This document shows positions 1 to 7,948 of a DNA stretch of 64,000 nucleotides, piece by piece. The stretch's first letter is position 1, and each line of letters begins with the position of its first letter. Under the pieces are notes generated by a model, which saw only the letters and a list, made by a program, of their open reading frames with translations, had not been told where the DNA came from and made no database searches. The stretch lies in the NCBI GenBank assembly GCA_030529225.1, contig JAUMXH010000001.1, positions 1-64,000 of the forward strand. The letters are read 5' to 3'. The stretch is from Bacillota bacterium (GTDB taxonomy: Bacteria; Bacillota; Clostridia; Peptostreptococcales; Acidaminobacteraceae). The translations under genes and the position numbers were made by a program.

Positions 1-3
1 CTT

Positions 4-660
4 ATGGATGTGAGACGGGCGATCGAGTTAAGAAAGAGTATCCGAAAGTTTACGGATAAAACTATCGCAAAGGATGAATTGGAGTTGATTTTGGACGCGG
101 GAAGGCTGGCGCCTTCGGGAAAGAATTCCCAAAACTGGCACTTCATCGTCATCACCGATCCAAAGGTGAAAAAGGAGATCGGCGAAGTGATTCGGGCCAA
201 GCATAAGACAATTTGTGACGAGATGCGGAAGATCGACGAAAAGAAGGCCGAGCGCTTTGCAAAGTTTCTAAAGCACTTTACCCTATTTTCTTTGGAGGCG
301 CCCGCTCTGATCGTGGTAATGGGCAGGAACTACTATCCTTCAGGCTATTATGAGTACGAGTTGATCGGGGCGGAAAAAAGCTTGATGGATGAGCTCCTTT
401 ACCAAAAAAATCCCGGCATGCAGAGCATCGGTGCGGCCATAGAAAATATGACCCTGCAGGCAATCGAACTCGGCTACGGCTCTTGCTGGCTGACGAGTGC
501 CAATTATGCGGCGGCGGAGATGGAGCGGTATTTTAAAGAGAAGGATTACTTTTTTGAGGAGGAGTATTTCCTGAGTGCGATGCTCGCAATCGGAGAACCT
601 CAGGAACCCAATAACACCCCGCTAAAGAAGCCTTTGGAGGAAGTGAGCACTTGGATTTAA
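4..660 (+). CDS. Nitroreductase family protein (FMN-dependent oxidoreductase)
   Basis: Predicted cytoplasmic flavoprotein of 218 residues. The N-terminal RKSIRKF motif (residues 10-16) and APSGKNSQNW (about 36-45) are the FMN-phosphate and isoalloxazine binding signatures of the nitroreductase fold, and GYGSCWL near residue 160 is the conserved C-terminal FMN contact. The length is normal for the family. Members reduce nitro compounds, quinones or flavins with NAD(P)H; the physiological substrate cannot be read from sequence. The ATG lies three bases inside the window, so its ribosome site is out of view, but the N-terminus aligns with usual family starts. It is followed by the promoter and T-box leader of tyrS, so it is probably not in one operon with tyrS. 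Confidence 0.85.
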   Translation: MDVRRAIELRKSIRKFTDKTIAKDELELILDAGRLAPSGKNSQNWHFIVITDPKVKKEIGEVIRAKHKTICDEMRKIDEKKAERFAKFLKHFTLFSLEAPALIVVMGRNYYPSGYYEYELIGAEKSLMDELLYQKNPGMQSIGAAIENMTLQAIELGYGSCWLTSANYAAAEMERYFKEKDYFFEEEYFLSAMLAIGEPQEPNNTPLKKPLEEVSTWI

Positions 661-690
661 AAAGAGACGCACAGATTTAATAAATATAAC

Positions 691-719
691 TTGACATGTA
701 TGTTTTGTTCTGCTAAACT
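691..719 (+). promoter_or_regulatory. Sigma-A-type promoter of the tyrS T-box leader
   Basis: A perfect -35 box TTGACA (691-696) is followed by a 17-base spacer and a -10 box TAAACT (714-719). Transcription would begin near 726, just upstream of the T-box stem I. Confidence 0.75.
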
Positions 720-727
720 CTTAGGCA

Positions 728-963
728 AGTGATGAAGGCATACATGGTAAATGCTTACCATTAGTAGCTTTGTAAATGTATCTCAGAGAGAGAATGGTCG
801 CTGAAAATTCTCATACATTTGCAGGATAAGTGAATTACGGTGCCGGAGCTGATCCGCAGACCTTAGCGCTAAAGGTAGAGGCATAAGAGTGGCTTATGTA
901 AATGAAGGTGGTACCACGGCGAAAGTCGTCCTTTTTTTGATGGACGTTTGCTGTGGTTTTTTT
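728..963 (+). promoter_or_regulatory. Tyrosine T-box riboswitch leader with intrinsic terminator
   Basis: This leader senses uncharged tRNA-Tyr and controls transcription into tyrS. The T-box sequence GAAGGTGGTACCACGG at 904-919 is near consensus. Stem I is visible: an 11-bp helix pairs 771-781 with 813-823, an AGAGAG bulge region lies at 785-790, and an AGTA S-turn at 763-766. A UAC triplet at 836-838 lies opposite the S-turn and is the best candidate tyrosine specifier. The terminator pairs CCACGGC (914-920) with GCTGTGG (950-956), extends through CGTCC/GGACG, and is followed by a T run. In the antiterminator form the T-box bases 904-919 are sequestered instead. The gene downstream is tyrosyl-tRNA synthetase, which agrees with the specifier. 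Confidence 0.92.
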
Positions 964-981
964 ATTTGGAAGGAGATACTT

Positions 982-2205
982 ATGGACGCATTTAAAGAAC
1001 TTAGTGACAGAGGGTTTATTGCCCAGATAACCCACGAAGAAGAACTGATTGAAGAGATGGCTAAGGGGCCTGTATGTTATTACACAGGATTTGATGCGAC
1101 ATCGGATTCTTTGACAGCAGGACACATGATTCCCGTTATGGCGATGGCTCACATGCAGAGGGCGGGGCACATTCCGGTCGTTCTGATCGGTGGCGGAACT
1201 ACGATGATCGGAGACCCCTCAGACCGAAACGATATGAGAAAGATGATGACCCGTGAGACGATTCAACATAACGCAGATATATTCAGACAGCAGCTCTCGA
1301 GGTTCCTTACCATCGAAGAGGGAAAGGGATACATGGACGACAACGCGAACTGGCTTCTCGACTTGAATTACGTGGAGTTTATTCGGGAGATCGGGGTGCA
1401 TTTTTCAGTCAATAAAATGCTGGCTGCGGAATGTTACAAGAGAAGGATGGGAGACGGCCTCACCTTCTTTGAATTCAACTACATGATCATGCAGGCATAC
1501 GACTTCTTATACCTCAACAGAAAGTACGGAACCAGCCTCCAGATGGGAGGAGATGACCAATGGTCAAACATCCTGGCCGGAGCGGATTTGATCAGAAGAA
1601 AAGAGCAAAAGAAGGCCTTCGGAATGACTTTAAAACTTCTTACCCTTCCGAGCGGCGAGAAGATGGGAAAAACAGCGGGCGGAGCGATCTACCTCGATCC
1701 GAAGAAGACTTCTCCTTACGAATTCTACCAGTACTTCAGAAACACGCCGGATTCGGATGTCAACATCCTGCTCAAACGCCTAACCTTCCTGCCTTTGGAA
1801 GAAATCGCCGAGTACGAAAAACTGGAAGGAAAGGACCTGAACAAGGTCAAGGAAATTTTGGCCTTCGACATCACCGAGCGAGTGCATGGAACCGAAGAGG
1901 CCGAAAAAGCCAAGGAAGCATCAAGGGCGATCTTCAGCGCCGGAGTCATTTCCGACGATATGCCTGAGTTTAAGCTTCCAAAAGCAAAGTTGGAAGAAGG
2001 CTTGGATATCGCAGATCTTTTGGTGGAAATCGGCCTAACCAAGACAAAGGGAGAGGGAAAGCGCTTGATCGGACAGAGCGGAATCAGCCTGAACGACGTC
2101 AAGGTTGAGGATCCGTTCCAAAAAATTACCGAAAAAGACTTTGAAAAATCATACGCCTTGGTACAGAAGGGCAAAAAAGTCTTCATCAAAGTGAGCCTTG
2201 ACTAA
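982..2205 (+). CDS. tyrS: Tyrosyl-tRNA synthetase
   Basis: Class I aminoacyl-tRNA synthetase, 407 residues, that charges tRNA-Tyr in the cytoplasm. The N-terminal catalytic domain shows the HIGH-like element LTAGHMIP and the GGGTTMIGDPS segment. The KMSKS loop reads KMGKT (near residue 223), the form seen in the TyrZ/TyrS-2 type clade. A C-terminal S4-like RNA-binding domain (about residues 335-400) contains KTKGEGKRLIGQSG. The ATG at 982 is chosen because AAGGAG lies 5-10 bases upstream; an in-frame extension to 889 would read through the T-box terminator and is not credible. A strong terminator follows the gene, so it is probably monocistronic and controlled by the T-box. Confidence 0.95.
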   Translation: MDAFKELSDRGFIAQITHEEELIEEMAKGPVCYYTGFDATSDSLTAGHMIPVMAMAHMQRAGHIPVVLIGGGTTMIGDPSDRNDMRKMMTRETIQHNADIFRQQLSRFLTIEEGKGYMDDNANWLLDLNYVEFIREIGVHFSVNKMLAAECYKRRMGDGLTFFEFNYMIMQAYDFLYLNRKYGTSLQMGGDDQWSNILAGADLIRRKEQKKAFGMTLKLLTLPSGEKMGKTAGGAIYLDPKKTSPYEFYQYFRNTPDSDVNILLKRLTFLPLEEIAEYEKLEGKDLNKVKEILAFDITERVHGTEEAEKAKEASRAIFSAGVISDDMPEFKLPKAKLEEGLDIADLLVEIGLTKTKGEGKRLIGQSGISLNDVKVEDPFQKITEKDFEKSYALVQKGKKVFIKVSLD

Positions 2206-2232
2206 GGTCTGAAAGGTGTTTGTGAACAAAAA

Positions 2233-2261
2233 AGAGGTCAATGTGAGATTGACCTCTTTTT
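2233..2261. terminator. Bidirectional intrinsic terminator between tyrS and the DAACS symporter
   Basis: A 10-bp perfect stem AGAGGTCAAT / ATTGACCTCT has a five-base loop, with a T run on the plus side and an A run on the left. It can therefore stop both tyrS and the convergent symporter gene. Confidence 0.9.
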
Positions 2262-2287
2262 CATGCTTTGTTTATTTTGCAGGACTC

Positions 2288-3577
2288 TTATTCCTGTTCT
2301 ATCATACCTGTCATCTCAGCCACTGAGTACGTACATACCAAGTCGCCGGTCACGTTGTTCATCGTTTCAAACATATCGAGGATCGGGTTGATACCGAGGG
2401 CAAGGCCGACGATGATTGCAACCTGGTCCGCCTGCAAGCCCATGTTTTGCAGGATGATGAACAGCAACATCAAGCTTCCGCCGGGAACTCCACCGGCTCC
2501 AACCGATGCCAAAACCGTAGTGATGACAAGGATGGCAAGGGAAGTGAAGGTAAGCTCCACGCCGAACATGTTGGAAGCCAAGACTGCGAACATCGGTAAG
2601 TGTACGCAGACCCCGTCCATATTGACGGTTGCTCCGAGCGGAAGGGCGAAGGATGACAAACCGCTCTTAATTTTCAGATCGTCCTGTGCGACGGTCAGAG
2701 AAACCGGAAGGGTGGCTGCACTACTTCTGGTTACAAAGGCGGTGAGCATGGCCTCTTGAATCGCCATCAGGAACTTGAACGGATTCTTTCTGATTGCGAT
2801 TGCCATAATCATCGGGTAAATGACGAACATCATGATTAGGACGCCCAGGATGACACCCAGGGTAAGCATGACGTAAGGTCCGAACAACAAGGATCCGTAG
2901 AGGGCGAAGTTGACCGAAGTCAGTGCAAAGACACCGATTGGCGTATATGCCAGAATCCAATCGACCATCTTAAAAATACCTTCTTTTGCCGCATCGATCA
3001 AACTGAGAAGTGTGCCGATTGCGCCCTTCATCTTTTCATCACCTGTGCTATCATGTACGATTTTAAGCGCCAATCCGAAGGCGATTGAGAATACGATAAT
3101 TGCCAAAAAGTCGCCGTTAGCAAGGGCGTCGAACGGGTTCTTGAACATACCCAGGAACACGTCTACCAAGGAGCCGCCTGAACTTTGAAGTGCAGAGTCC
3201 CCCGATTGAATCACGGAATCCGATTTCATCAAATCCGCCCATTGAGCTTTTTGAGCCTCAGACCCGCCCGGATTGAACAAGACTGCCAAAACGGAACCGG
3301 AAACTGCTGCCAGCAGAGAAGTAAGCACATACCAAATGATAACTTTCAGACCAATCTTACCGAATTGGCTGGTAGGTAAAGATGCCGCTCCCGAGATGAG
3401 GGATAGGAAAATGACAGGGATAACTATCATTTTCAACATGAAGACAAGAACTTTACCGAACGGTGAAACATACTTTTCGTAGGTCGCTACGTCCATGTTG
3501 GACTTCCATAGAATCAAACCTACTACAAGACCTAATATGAATGCAATTATGATCTTGTAAATCAACTTTTTGTTCAT
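2288..3577 (-). CDS. Dicarboxylate/amino acid:cation symporter (DAACS family)
   Basis: Integral membrane secondary transporter of 429 residues with the glutamate-transporter fold. It has many hydrophobic helices, the HP2/TM7 motif NMDGVC (typical NMDG-T) and the TM8 element DMFETMNNVTGD (401-412). In characterised acidic-substrate members the residue four after the paired Asp-Met is Arg and contacts the substrate side chain; here that position is Glu404, so a neutral or basic substrate is more likely than a dicarboxylate. That is inference from the GltPh alignment. The ATG at 3577 has a GAAAGGAG ribosome site; the upstream in-frame ATG at 3592 overlaps that site. A -35 TTGACT / -10 TATCAT promoter lies upstream. 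It appears monocistronic. Confidence 0.88.
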   Translation of the reverse strand: MNKKLIYKIIIAFILGLVVGLILWKSNMDVATYEKYVSPFGKVLVFMLKMIVIPVIFLSLISGAASLPTSQFGKIGLKVIIWYVLTSLLAAVSGSVLAVLFNPGGSEAQKAQWADLMKSDSVIQSGDSALQSSGGSLVDVFLGMFKNPFDALANGDFLAIIVFSIAFGLALKIVHDSTGDEKMKGAIGTLLSLIDAAKEGIFKMVDWILAYTPIGVFALTSVNFALYGSLLFGPYVMLTLGVILGVLIMMFVIYPMIMAIAIRKNPFKFLMAIQEAMLTAFVTRSSAATLPVSLTVAQDDLKIKSGLSSFALPLGATVNMDGVCVHLPMFAVLASNMFGVELTFTSLAILVITTVLASVGAGGVPGGSLMLLFIILQNMGLQADQVAIIVGLALGINPILDMFETMNNVTGDLVCTYSVAEMTGMIEQE

Positions 3578-3628
3578 TTTAGCTCCTTTCACAAAAATAA
3601 ATTAAGCTTTACTCAAAAGCTAAGAAAT

Positions 3629-3657
3629 ATGATACATAAATCGTAATAAAAAGTCAA
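3629..3657 (-). promoter_or_regulatory. Promoter of the DAACS symporter gene
   Basis: On the minus strand, -35 TTGACT (3652-3657) and -10 TATCAT (3629-3634) are separated by 17 bases. The short leader holds a 6-bp inverted repeat AGCTTT/AAAGCT (3605-3621), a possible operator or small hairpin. Confidence 0.6.
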
Positions 3658-3669
3658 TACGTCAGATAA

Positions 3670-4497
3670 TTATTCACCTGCCCGGGACAGGGTATAAAGG
3701 TCCAATCTTCTATGCTTTAAGAGGGGAAGTTCCCTGCGAACCTTTTTTTCATACTCCGGGTCAATCTCGGCATACAAAATTTCTTCTTCGATGCCCGCCC
3801 TTGCGAGCACTTCGCCCCACGGGGTTGTTACCATGGAATTGGCATAAGAGACATAACTCGATTCCGGATTTCTCGCCGGAGCGCAGGCGCAGTAGAAGAC
3901 CTGGTTGTCGAGCGCCCTTGCCCTGAGGCTCAGTTCCCAATGTGCGGGTCCCGTGGTCATGTTGAAGGCTGCCGGCATCACAATCAGCTCGGCCCCTTGC
4001 TCTACCAAGAGCCTTGAAAATTCAGGAAATCTGATATCATAACAGATCAGGACGCCGACCTTGGCAAAGGGGGTTTCAAAGATGGTGAGATCCCGCCCGG
4101 CCGTCAAGGTTTCCGACTCCATAAATCGTTGACCGCCCTCCACATCGATATCGAAGAGGTGGACCTTCCTGTGCCTGCACAGCTCCGTCCCGTCCGGCGA
4201 AAAGGTGAAGGACGTGTTATACACGGCATCTCCATCCCGCTCCGGCACCGAGCCCGCAACCAGATAAGAGCCGGTCGCGACCGCGATTTCACTGATTTTT
4301 CGGTAGGCGAGGGAGCCTCTCTCGAAAGCGTGAACCGGGAAGTTTTTCGCGTTGTAAATACAAGTAAAAATCTCAGGCAGGACAATCAGATCCGCATCGT
4401 TGCGCGAGGCTTCGAGCGCCAACTCGTGCGCGTGGCGGATATTGGTCTCGGTGTCCTCGACCACCTGCATCTGTATCAGAGCGATTTTAAATGACAT
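3670..4497 (-). CDS. Carbon-nitrogen hydrolase, omega-amidase (Nit2)-like
   Basis: Nitrilase-superfamily enzyme of 275 residues, cytoplasmic. The catalytic triad is complete: Glu42 in LPEIF, Lys111 in HRKVHLFD and Cys152 in LICYDIRFPE. The HRKVHLFDIDVEGG stretch resembles omega-amidases (Nit2/YafV type), which hydrolyse alpha-ketoglutaramate or alpha-ketosuccinamate to the keto acid and ammonia. Other members cleave deaminated glutathione, so substrate assignment is moderate. The length is typical. It lies 58 bases downstream of the small membrane protein gene on the same strand and may be co-transcribed with it. A weak purine-rich ribosome site precedes the ATG. Confidence 0.88.
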   Translation of the reverse strand: MSFKIALIQMQVVEDTETNIRHAHELALEASRNDADLIVLPEIFTCIYNAKNFPVHAFERGSLAYRKISEIAVATGSYLVAGSVPERDGDAVYNTSFTFSPDGTELCRHRKVHLFDIDVEGGQRFMESETLTAGRDLTIFETPFAKVGVLICYDIRFPEFSRLLVEQGAELIVMPAAFNMTTGPAHWELSLRARALDNQVFYCACAPARNPESSYVSYANSMVTTPWGEVLARAGIEEEILYAEIDPEYEKKVRRELPLLKHRRLDLYTLSRAGE

Positions 4498-4555
4498 AAG
4501 TTCCTATCCTTTCCTTGTAGCCGATGAGGCGGGGGAGAGCCGTGCCTCTATCAGA

Positions 4556-5014
4556 TTAAAGATCCGTCGATTTCGAATCACAGTCCTTTTCGGCCTCGTT
4601 CGATTTTTTGCTCGTGTATTTCTTTGCCATTTTGTTGGCTCCGCTGACCACCTTGTAGGCCTTGACGATCGCTTCGTTCACCGAGTTATTGTTTTTAAAG
4701 GTGTCGGTGATGGTCTCCGTCGCCTCCGCGATATTGTCGACACTCGGTTTAAAGACTCCCGTCATATGAGAGACATCCTTTACAATGGCATCCGTGCTTC
4801 CGGAAATGCTGCCGGCATTCTGCAAAATCTTAGTGATGTTTTCCTGGTTCATCAAAATAATCTTGTGGGTCGCCGCGAGGTTTTTAATCGCCTTGGCAAT
4901 CAAGAGAATGATGAAAACCACCAGAACAATCAGTGCGATAATCAGCAGGCTCCATAAAAAATCTTTGACGTTAAAAGTGATAATATAATCCGTATTACTT
5001 GCAAACATTGGCAT
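4556..5014 (-). CDS. Small single-pass membrane protein with helical tail, unknown function
   Basis: 152 residues. One strongly hydrophobic segment (about 19-40, LWSLLIIALIVLVVFIILLI) is followed by a long amphipathic, probably coiled-coil cytoplasmic or surface region (about 45-130) and a charged C-terminus. The layout resembles DUF948-type envelope/stress proteins, but no diagnostic motif was recognised, so the function is unknown. The start is well supported: AGGAGG lies 6 bases upstream of the ATG at 5014, and a good promoter (TTGTAT-17-TATAAT) precedes it. The omega-amidase-like gene follows on the same strand. Confidence 0.75.
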   Translation of the reverse strand: MPMFASNTDYIITFNVKDFLWSLLIIALIVLVVFIILLIAKAIKNLAATHKIILMNQENITKILQNAGSISGSTDAIVKDVSHMTGVFKPSVDNIAEATETITDTFKNNNSVNEAIVKAYKVVSGANKMAKKYTSKKSNEAEKDCDSKSTDL

Positions 5015-5059
5015 GCGGTACCTCCTATCTAAGTTTAGCCATCGCCTTTCGATGTTCTC

Positions 5060-5088
5060 ATTATATATCGTTTCGGGGCCCGATACAA
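5060..5088 (-). promoter_or_regulatory. Promoter of the small membrane protein gene
   Basis: On the minus strand, -35 TTGTAT (5083-5088), a 17-base spacer and a perfect -10 TATAAT (5060-5065). Confidence 0.7.
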
Positions 5089-5126
5089 ATATTTGTTTTT
5101 CCTCTTTTCAGAAATCCCGGACTGTG

Positions 5127-5155
5127 TTTACATTGTCTACTTAGTATGGTACTAT
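5127..5155 (+). promoter_or_regulatory. Promoter of the EEP-rdgB-phosphatase operon
   Basis: -35 TTTACA (5127-5132), a 17-base spacer and -10 TACTAT (5150-5155), ending 24 bases before the ATG at 5180. It is divergent from the promoter at 5060-5088. Confidence 0.6.
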
Positions 5156-5179
5156 TTATATGTTTATTGGGGGTAAAAA

Positions 5180-6280
5180 ATGAAAAAATTATTCAAATTC
5201 TTAATGCAGCTACTGCTAGTGATACTATTGCTTGTCGGCGCCTATTTCGCCTATATGCATTTCTCGTATTACCGAATCGAGGACAATTTGGATCTCAGTT
5301 CGCAGATTGAAAACAATCGGAGCGATCGCCTGGAGCTTGAAGAAGAGTATTCTATGCTCACCTTCAACTTCGGATTCGGCGCTCACGATAAGGACTTCTC
5401 CTTCTTTATGGACAAGGGCAGGATGAAGGACGGAACGCCGGTCAGAGGGACCATGTCGATTGCGAGCAGTAAGGAAAAGGTCATTGAAAATACACAGAAA
5501 CTGGTGCAATTCCTAAAGCGTATGGATGCGGATTTCGTGCTCCTGCAGGAAGTCGATCAGGACAGCACCAGGGGATATCATGTCGACCAGCACAGGAGCG
5601 TCGTGGAGGAGGCGAAGGAGTACGCGAGCATCTTCGACACCAACCTGCATGTGAAGTACCTGCTCTATCCGATCACGGAGCCGCACGGAATGGCCACTTC
5701 CGGACTTCTCACCCTGAGCAGGTACCGAATCGATTCGGCAGTGCACAGGCAGCTCTATATAAATGAAGGATTCATTGAACGCTTTGTCGACCTGGACCGT
5801 TGCTTTACGAGTATGAAAGTTCCCGTAGAGGGCGGCAGGGAGCTCATATTGATCAATCTCCACCTCTCTGCCTACGACAAGGGCGGTACAGCCAGAAAAG
5901 AACAATTGACCCTGCTCAACGAGGTCATGCAGGAGGAGTACGACAGGGGGAACTATGTCATCCTGGGCGGAGACTTCAACCACATCCTGTCCGATTCGTA
6001 CAAAGAGCTGAAAACCGAGCAGGAAAAACCGCATTGGGTCTTTCTGTTTCCGGAGGAGAGTCTGAGTCCGAACTTCAGAATCATTCATTCAGAGAACGCG
6101 GATGAAGTGGGAACCTGCAGAACTTCCGATCTGCCTTATGAAGAGGGCGTGAACTACCGCGCGGTCATCGACGGCTTCATCGTGTCCGACAATGTCGAGG
6201 CGAGCTCCGAGATCATAGATGAGAAGTTCGAGTATACCGACCACAACCCTGTTCTGATGAAGTTCAAGTTGAAACAATAA
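5180..6280 (+). CDS. Membrane-anchored endonuclease/exonuclease/phosphatase family protein
   Basis: 366 residues. One N-terminal transmembrane segment (about 8-27) anchors an extracytoplasmic EEP-fold domain. Visible EEP motifs, in order, are TFNFGFG, LLQEVD (metal-binding Glu), SGLLTLSR, NLHLSAYDKGG, GGDFNH, VIDGFIVSD and YTDHNPV (catalytic Asp-His). Members hydrolyse phosphodiesters or phosphomonoesters of nucleic acids, lipids or inositol phosphates; the substrate here is unknown. It is the first gene of a tight plus-strand operon: rdgB starts 11 bases downstream. The ATG at 5180 is preceded by a GGGGG ribosome site. Confidence 0.85.
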   Translation: MKKLFKFLMQLLLVILLLVGAYFAYMHFSYYRIEDNLDLSSQIENNRSDRLELEEEYSMLTFNFGFGAHDKDFSFFMDKGRMKDGTPVRGTMSIASSKEKVIENTQKLVQFLKRMDADFVLLQEVDQDSTRGYHVDQHRSVVEEAKEYASIFDTNLHVKYLLYPITEPHGMATSGLLTLSRYRIDSAVHRQLYINEGFIERFVDLDRCFTSMKVPVEGGRELILINLHLSAYDKGGTARKEQLTLLNEVMQEEYDRGNYVILGGDFNHILSDSYKELKTEQEKPHWVFLFPEESLSPNFRIIHSENADEVGTCRTSDLPYEEGVNYRAVIDGFIVSDNVEASSEIIDEKFEYTDHNPVLMKFKLKQ

Positions 6281-6291
6281 GAGGTGCTGCT

Positions 6292-6891
6292 ATGAATACC
6301 ATGATTTTTTCGAGCGGAAACGCGGGGAAACTGAGAGAGGTCAGACATTTTTTTGCAGATATGGGCATTGAAATTTTGAGCCTTTCGGAAGTCGGATTGG
6401 ACGGATTTGAAGTGGAGGAAGACAGGGATAGCCTGGAAGGGAATGCTGAGAAAAAGGCGCTTGAGCTCTTTGATCTGGTCGGCAAACCCGTGTTCTCGGA
6501 CGATACCGGACTCTTCGTAGACGCCTTGAACGGGGCGCCCGGTGTGTACTCGGCGAGATATGCCGGGGAAGGGGCGGATTTTCAAGCGAATAGGACCAAG
6601 ATGCTGAGGGAATTGCAAGGGGTTCCGGCGGAAAAGAGGACGGCACGCTTTAAGACCATCATCTGCTATGTGGACCAAGACAGGACCGTTCACTTCTTTG
6701 AAGGAAGGATAGACGGTCACATTTTGGAAGCGGAGACCGGTGATCAGGGCTTCGGCTACGACAGCATTTTCTGTCCCGAAGGAGAGCAAAGAAGCTTCGG
6801 AGAGATGAGTGTGGATGAGAAGGCGGGATTCAGTCACAGGGTTCGCGCCCTTGCGGCATTCAAAGAATTTATGCTCGAATTGCGCAAGTGA
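6292..6891 (+). CDS. rdgB: Non-canonical purine NTP pyrophosphatase (RdgB/HAM1)
   Basis: Cytoplasmic house-cleaning enzyme of 199 residues that converts dITP, ITP and XTP to monophosphates and pyrophosphate. The family signatures are all present: SSGNAGKLREV at the N-terminus, SDDTGLFVDAL with the catalytic Asp, the PGVYSARYAG segment and the C-terminal GFGYDSIF plus SHR motif. The length is standard. It sits between the EEP protein and the histidine phosphatase with 11-12 base gaps, so co-transcription is almost certain. A GAGGTG ribosome site precedes the ATG. Confidence 0.95.
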   Translation: MNTMIFSSGNAGKLREVRHFFADMGIEILSLSEVGLDGFEVEEDRDSLEGNAEKKALELFDLVGKPVFSDDTGLFVDALNGAPGVYSARYAGEGADFQANRTKMLRELQGVPAEKRTARFKTIICYVDQDRTVHFFEGRIDGHILEAETGDQGFGYDSIFCPEGEQRSFGEMSVDEKAGFSHRVRALAAFKEFMLELRK

Positions 6892-6903
6892 GAGAGGAAA
6901 CGG

Positions 6904-7533
6904 ATGAAATTAACGATACTCAGACACGGGGAAACCGATTGGAACAAAAACAGGAGAATACAGGGGCACATAGACATTGAGCTCAACCTCTTCGGCTTAC
7001 AGCAAGCGCATACCTGTGCGAAGTACCTGGCGAACGAGGACTTCGACAAGGTCTTTTCGAGCCCTCTTTCCAGGGCCTACAAAACTGCCGAAATCATTTC
7101 GGCAAAGAAAAAATATCCGATTACTCTTCGTGACGAACTCTTGGAGATCAATATGGGCAAATGGCAGGGTATGGTCTGGTCCGAAATCGTCAGAACGCAT
7201 TCCAATCTCTTTGAAGAATTGGAGCGTTCGGGAGATCTTTCCAAGGTGTATCAGGGGGAATCCTTTCAGGAGATGCAGGACAGGTCGATCGCGTTTCTGA
7301 ATTACTTGGTCGACTCGCCCTATGAGAACGTTTTGGCAGTCAGTCATACCGGTCTGATCAAGGTGATGATTTGTCATGTCTTGGGGCTGGACCTGTCCAA
7401 GAGAAACAAATTTCATATTCACAATCTATCCGTGACGAGGTTGCAATACGCGCCGGACAGGGGGTGGAATGTGCTCAGCCTCAACGAATACGATTACCTG
7501 GATGATTTGTTCCGTCCCGGGGCGAGCTCGTGA
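6904..7533 (+). CDS. Histidine phosphatase family protein (phosphoglycerate mutase-like)
   Basis: 209 residues, cytoplasmic. The LRHGETDWN motif carries the phosphorylated His8. The second His lies in AVSHTGLI, and Glu is provided by LLEINMGKWQGM. The layout fits the small branch-1 phosphatases (CobC/PhoE/GpmB type) that act on small phosphometabolites such as alpha-ribazole phosphate; no cobalamin genes are nearby, so the substrate is open. It is embedded in the same operon as rdgB, with a GAGAGGAAACGG ribosome site before the ATG. Confidence 0.88.
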   Translation: MKLTILRHGETDWNKNRRIQGHIDIELNLFGLQQAHTCAKYLANEDFDKVFSSPLSRAYKTAEIISAKKKYPITLRDELLEINMGKWQGMVWSEIVRTHSNLFEELERSGDLSKVYQGESFQEMQDRSIAFLNYLVDSPYENVLAVSHTGLIKVMICHVLGLDLSKRNKFHIHNLSVTRLQYAPDRGWNVLSLNEYDYLDDLFRPGASS

Positions 7534-7543
7534 GAGGTGCCGC

Positions 7544-7948
7544 TTGAAAAAGAATGACATCTTATTGGTGAGCGTTTTGCTCCTTGTTCTCGGCGGGGTC
7601 TACCTGTTTACGGATCTCTTTTCGTTTTCGACCGGGTCCGCCTATGAAATCCACGTCAGGGACAGTTCCGGAGAGGTCTCTGTCAAACAGTTCAGCGAAG
7701 AAGGGCGTTTTACCCTCCGCTCCGAAGACGAGTCGTTTTGGAATGAATACGAAATCAAGGACGGAGCGGTCAACATGCTGCACTCCAACTGTCGGGATCA
7801 GCTCTGCGTACATATGAAAAAAATAAGTAAGGACGGGGAAATGATTGTCTGTCTTCCCCACAAGGTGTATTTGAGCGTGCACAAAAAAAAGGATGCTGCT
7901 CCTGAAATCGGAGAAGAAAGGGAAAAATTGGATGCGGTCTCGGAATAA
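7544..7948 (+). CDS. NusG domain II-containing protein, membrane-anchored
   Basis: 134 residues. An N-terminal hydrophobic helix (about 6-25) is followed by an exported beta-rich NusG-II-like domain containing SNCRDQLCVHM and CLPHKVYL, the paired-Cys and CLPH signatures typical of this small family. The role is not established; genes of this type commonly sit next to Gx transporter genes in Bacillota, as here. The start is a TTG at 7544 with GAGAGGTG upstream. Upstream in-frame codons overlap the histidine phosphatase gene and have no ribosome site. It overlaps the next gene by 17 bases. Confidence 0.82.
   Translation: MKKNDILLVSVLLLVLGGVYLFTDLFSFSTGSAYEIHVRDSSGEVSVKQFSEEGRFTLRSEDESFWNEYEIKDGAVNMLHSNCRDQLCVHMKKISKDGEMIVCLPHKVYLSVHKKKDAAPEIGEEREKLDAVSE

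Noticed and set aside
813-823. UAC at 814-816 as the T-box specifier
   Set aside because: It is inside the 11-bp helix with 771-781, so it would be paired; UAC at 836-838 opposite the S-turn fits better.
889-981. N-terminal extension of tyrS to an upstream ATG
   Set aside because: It reads through the T-box sequence and terminator and has no ribosome site; AAGGAG precedes the ATG at 982.
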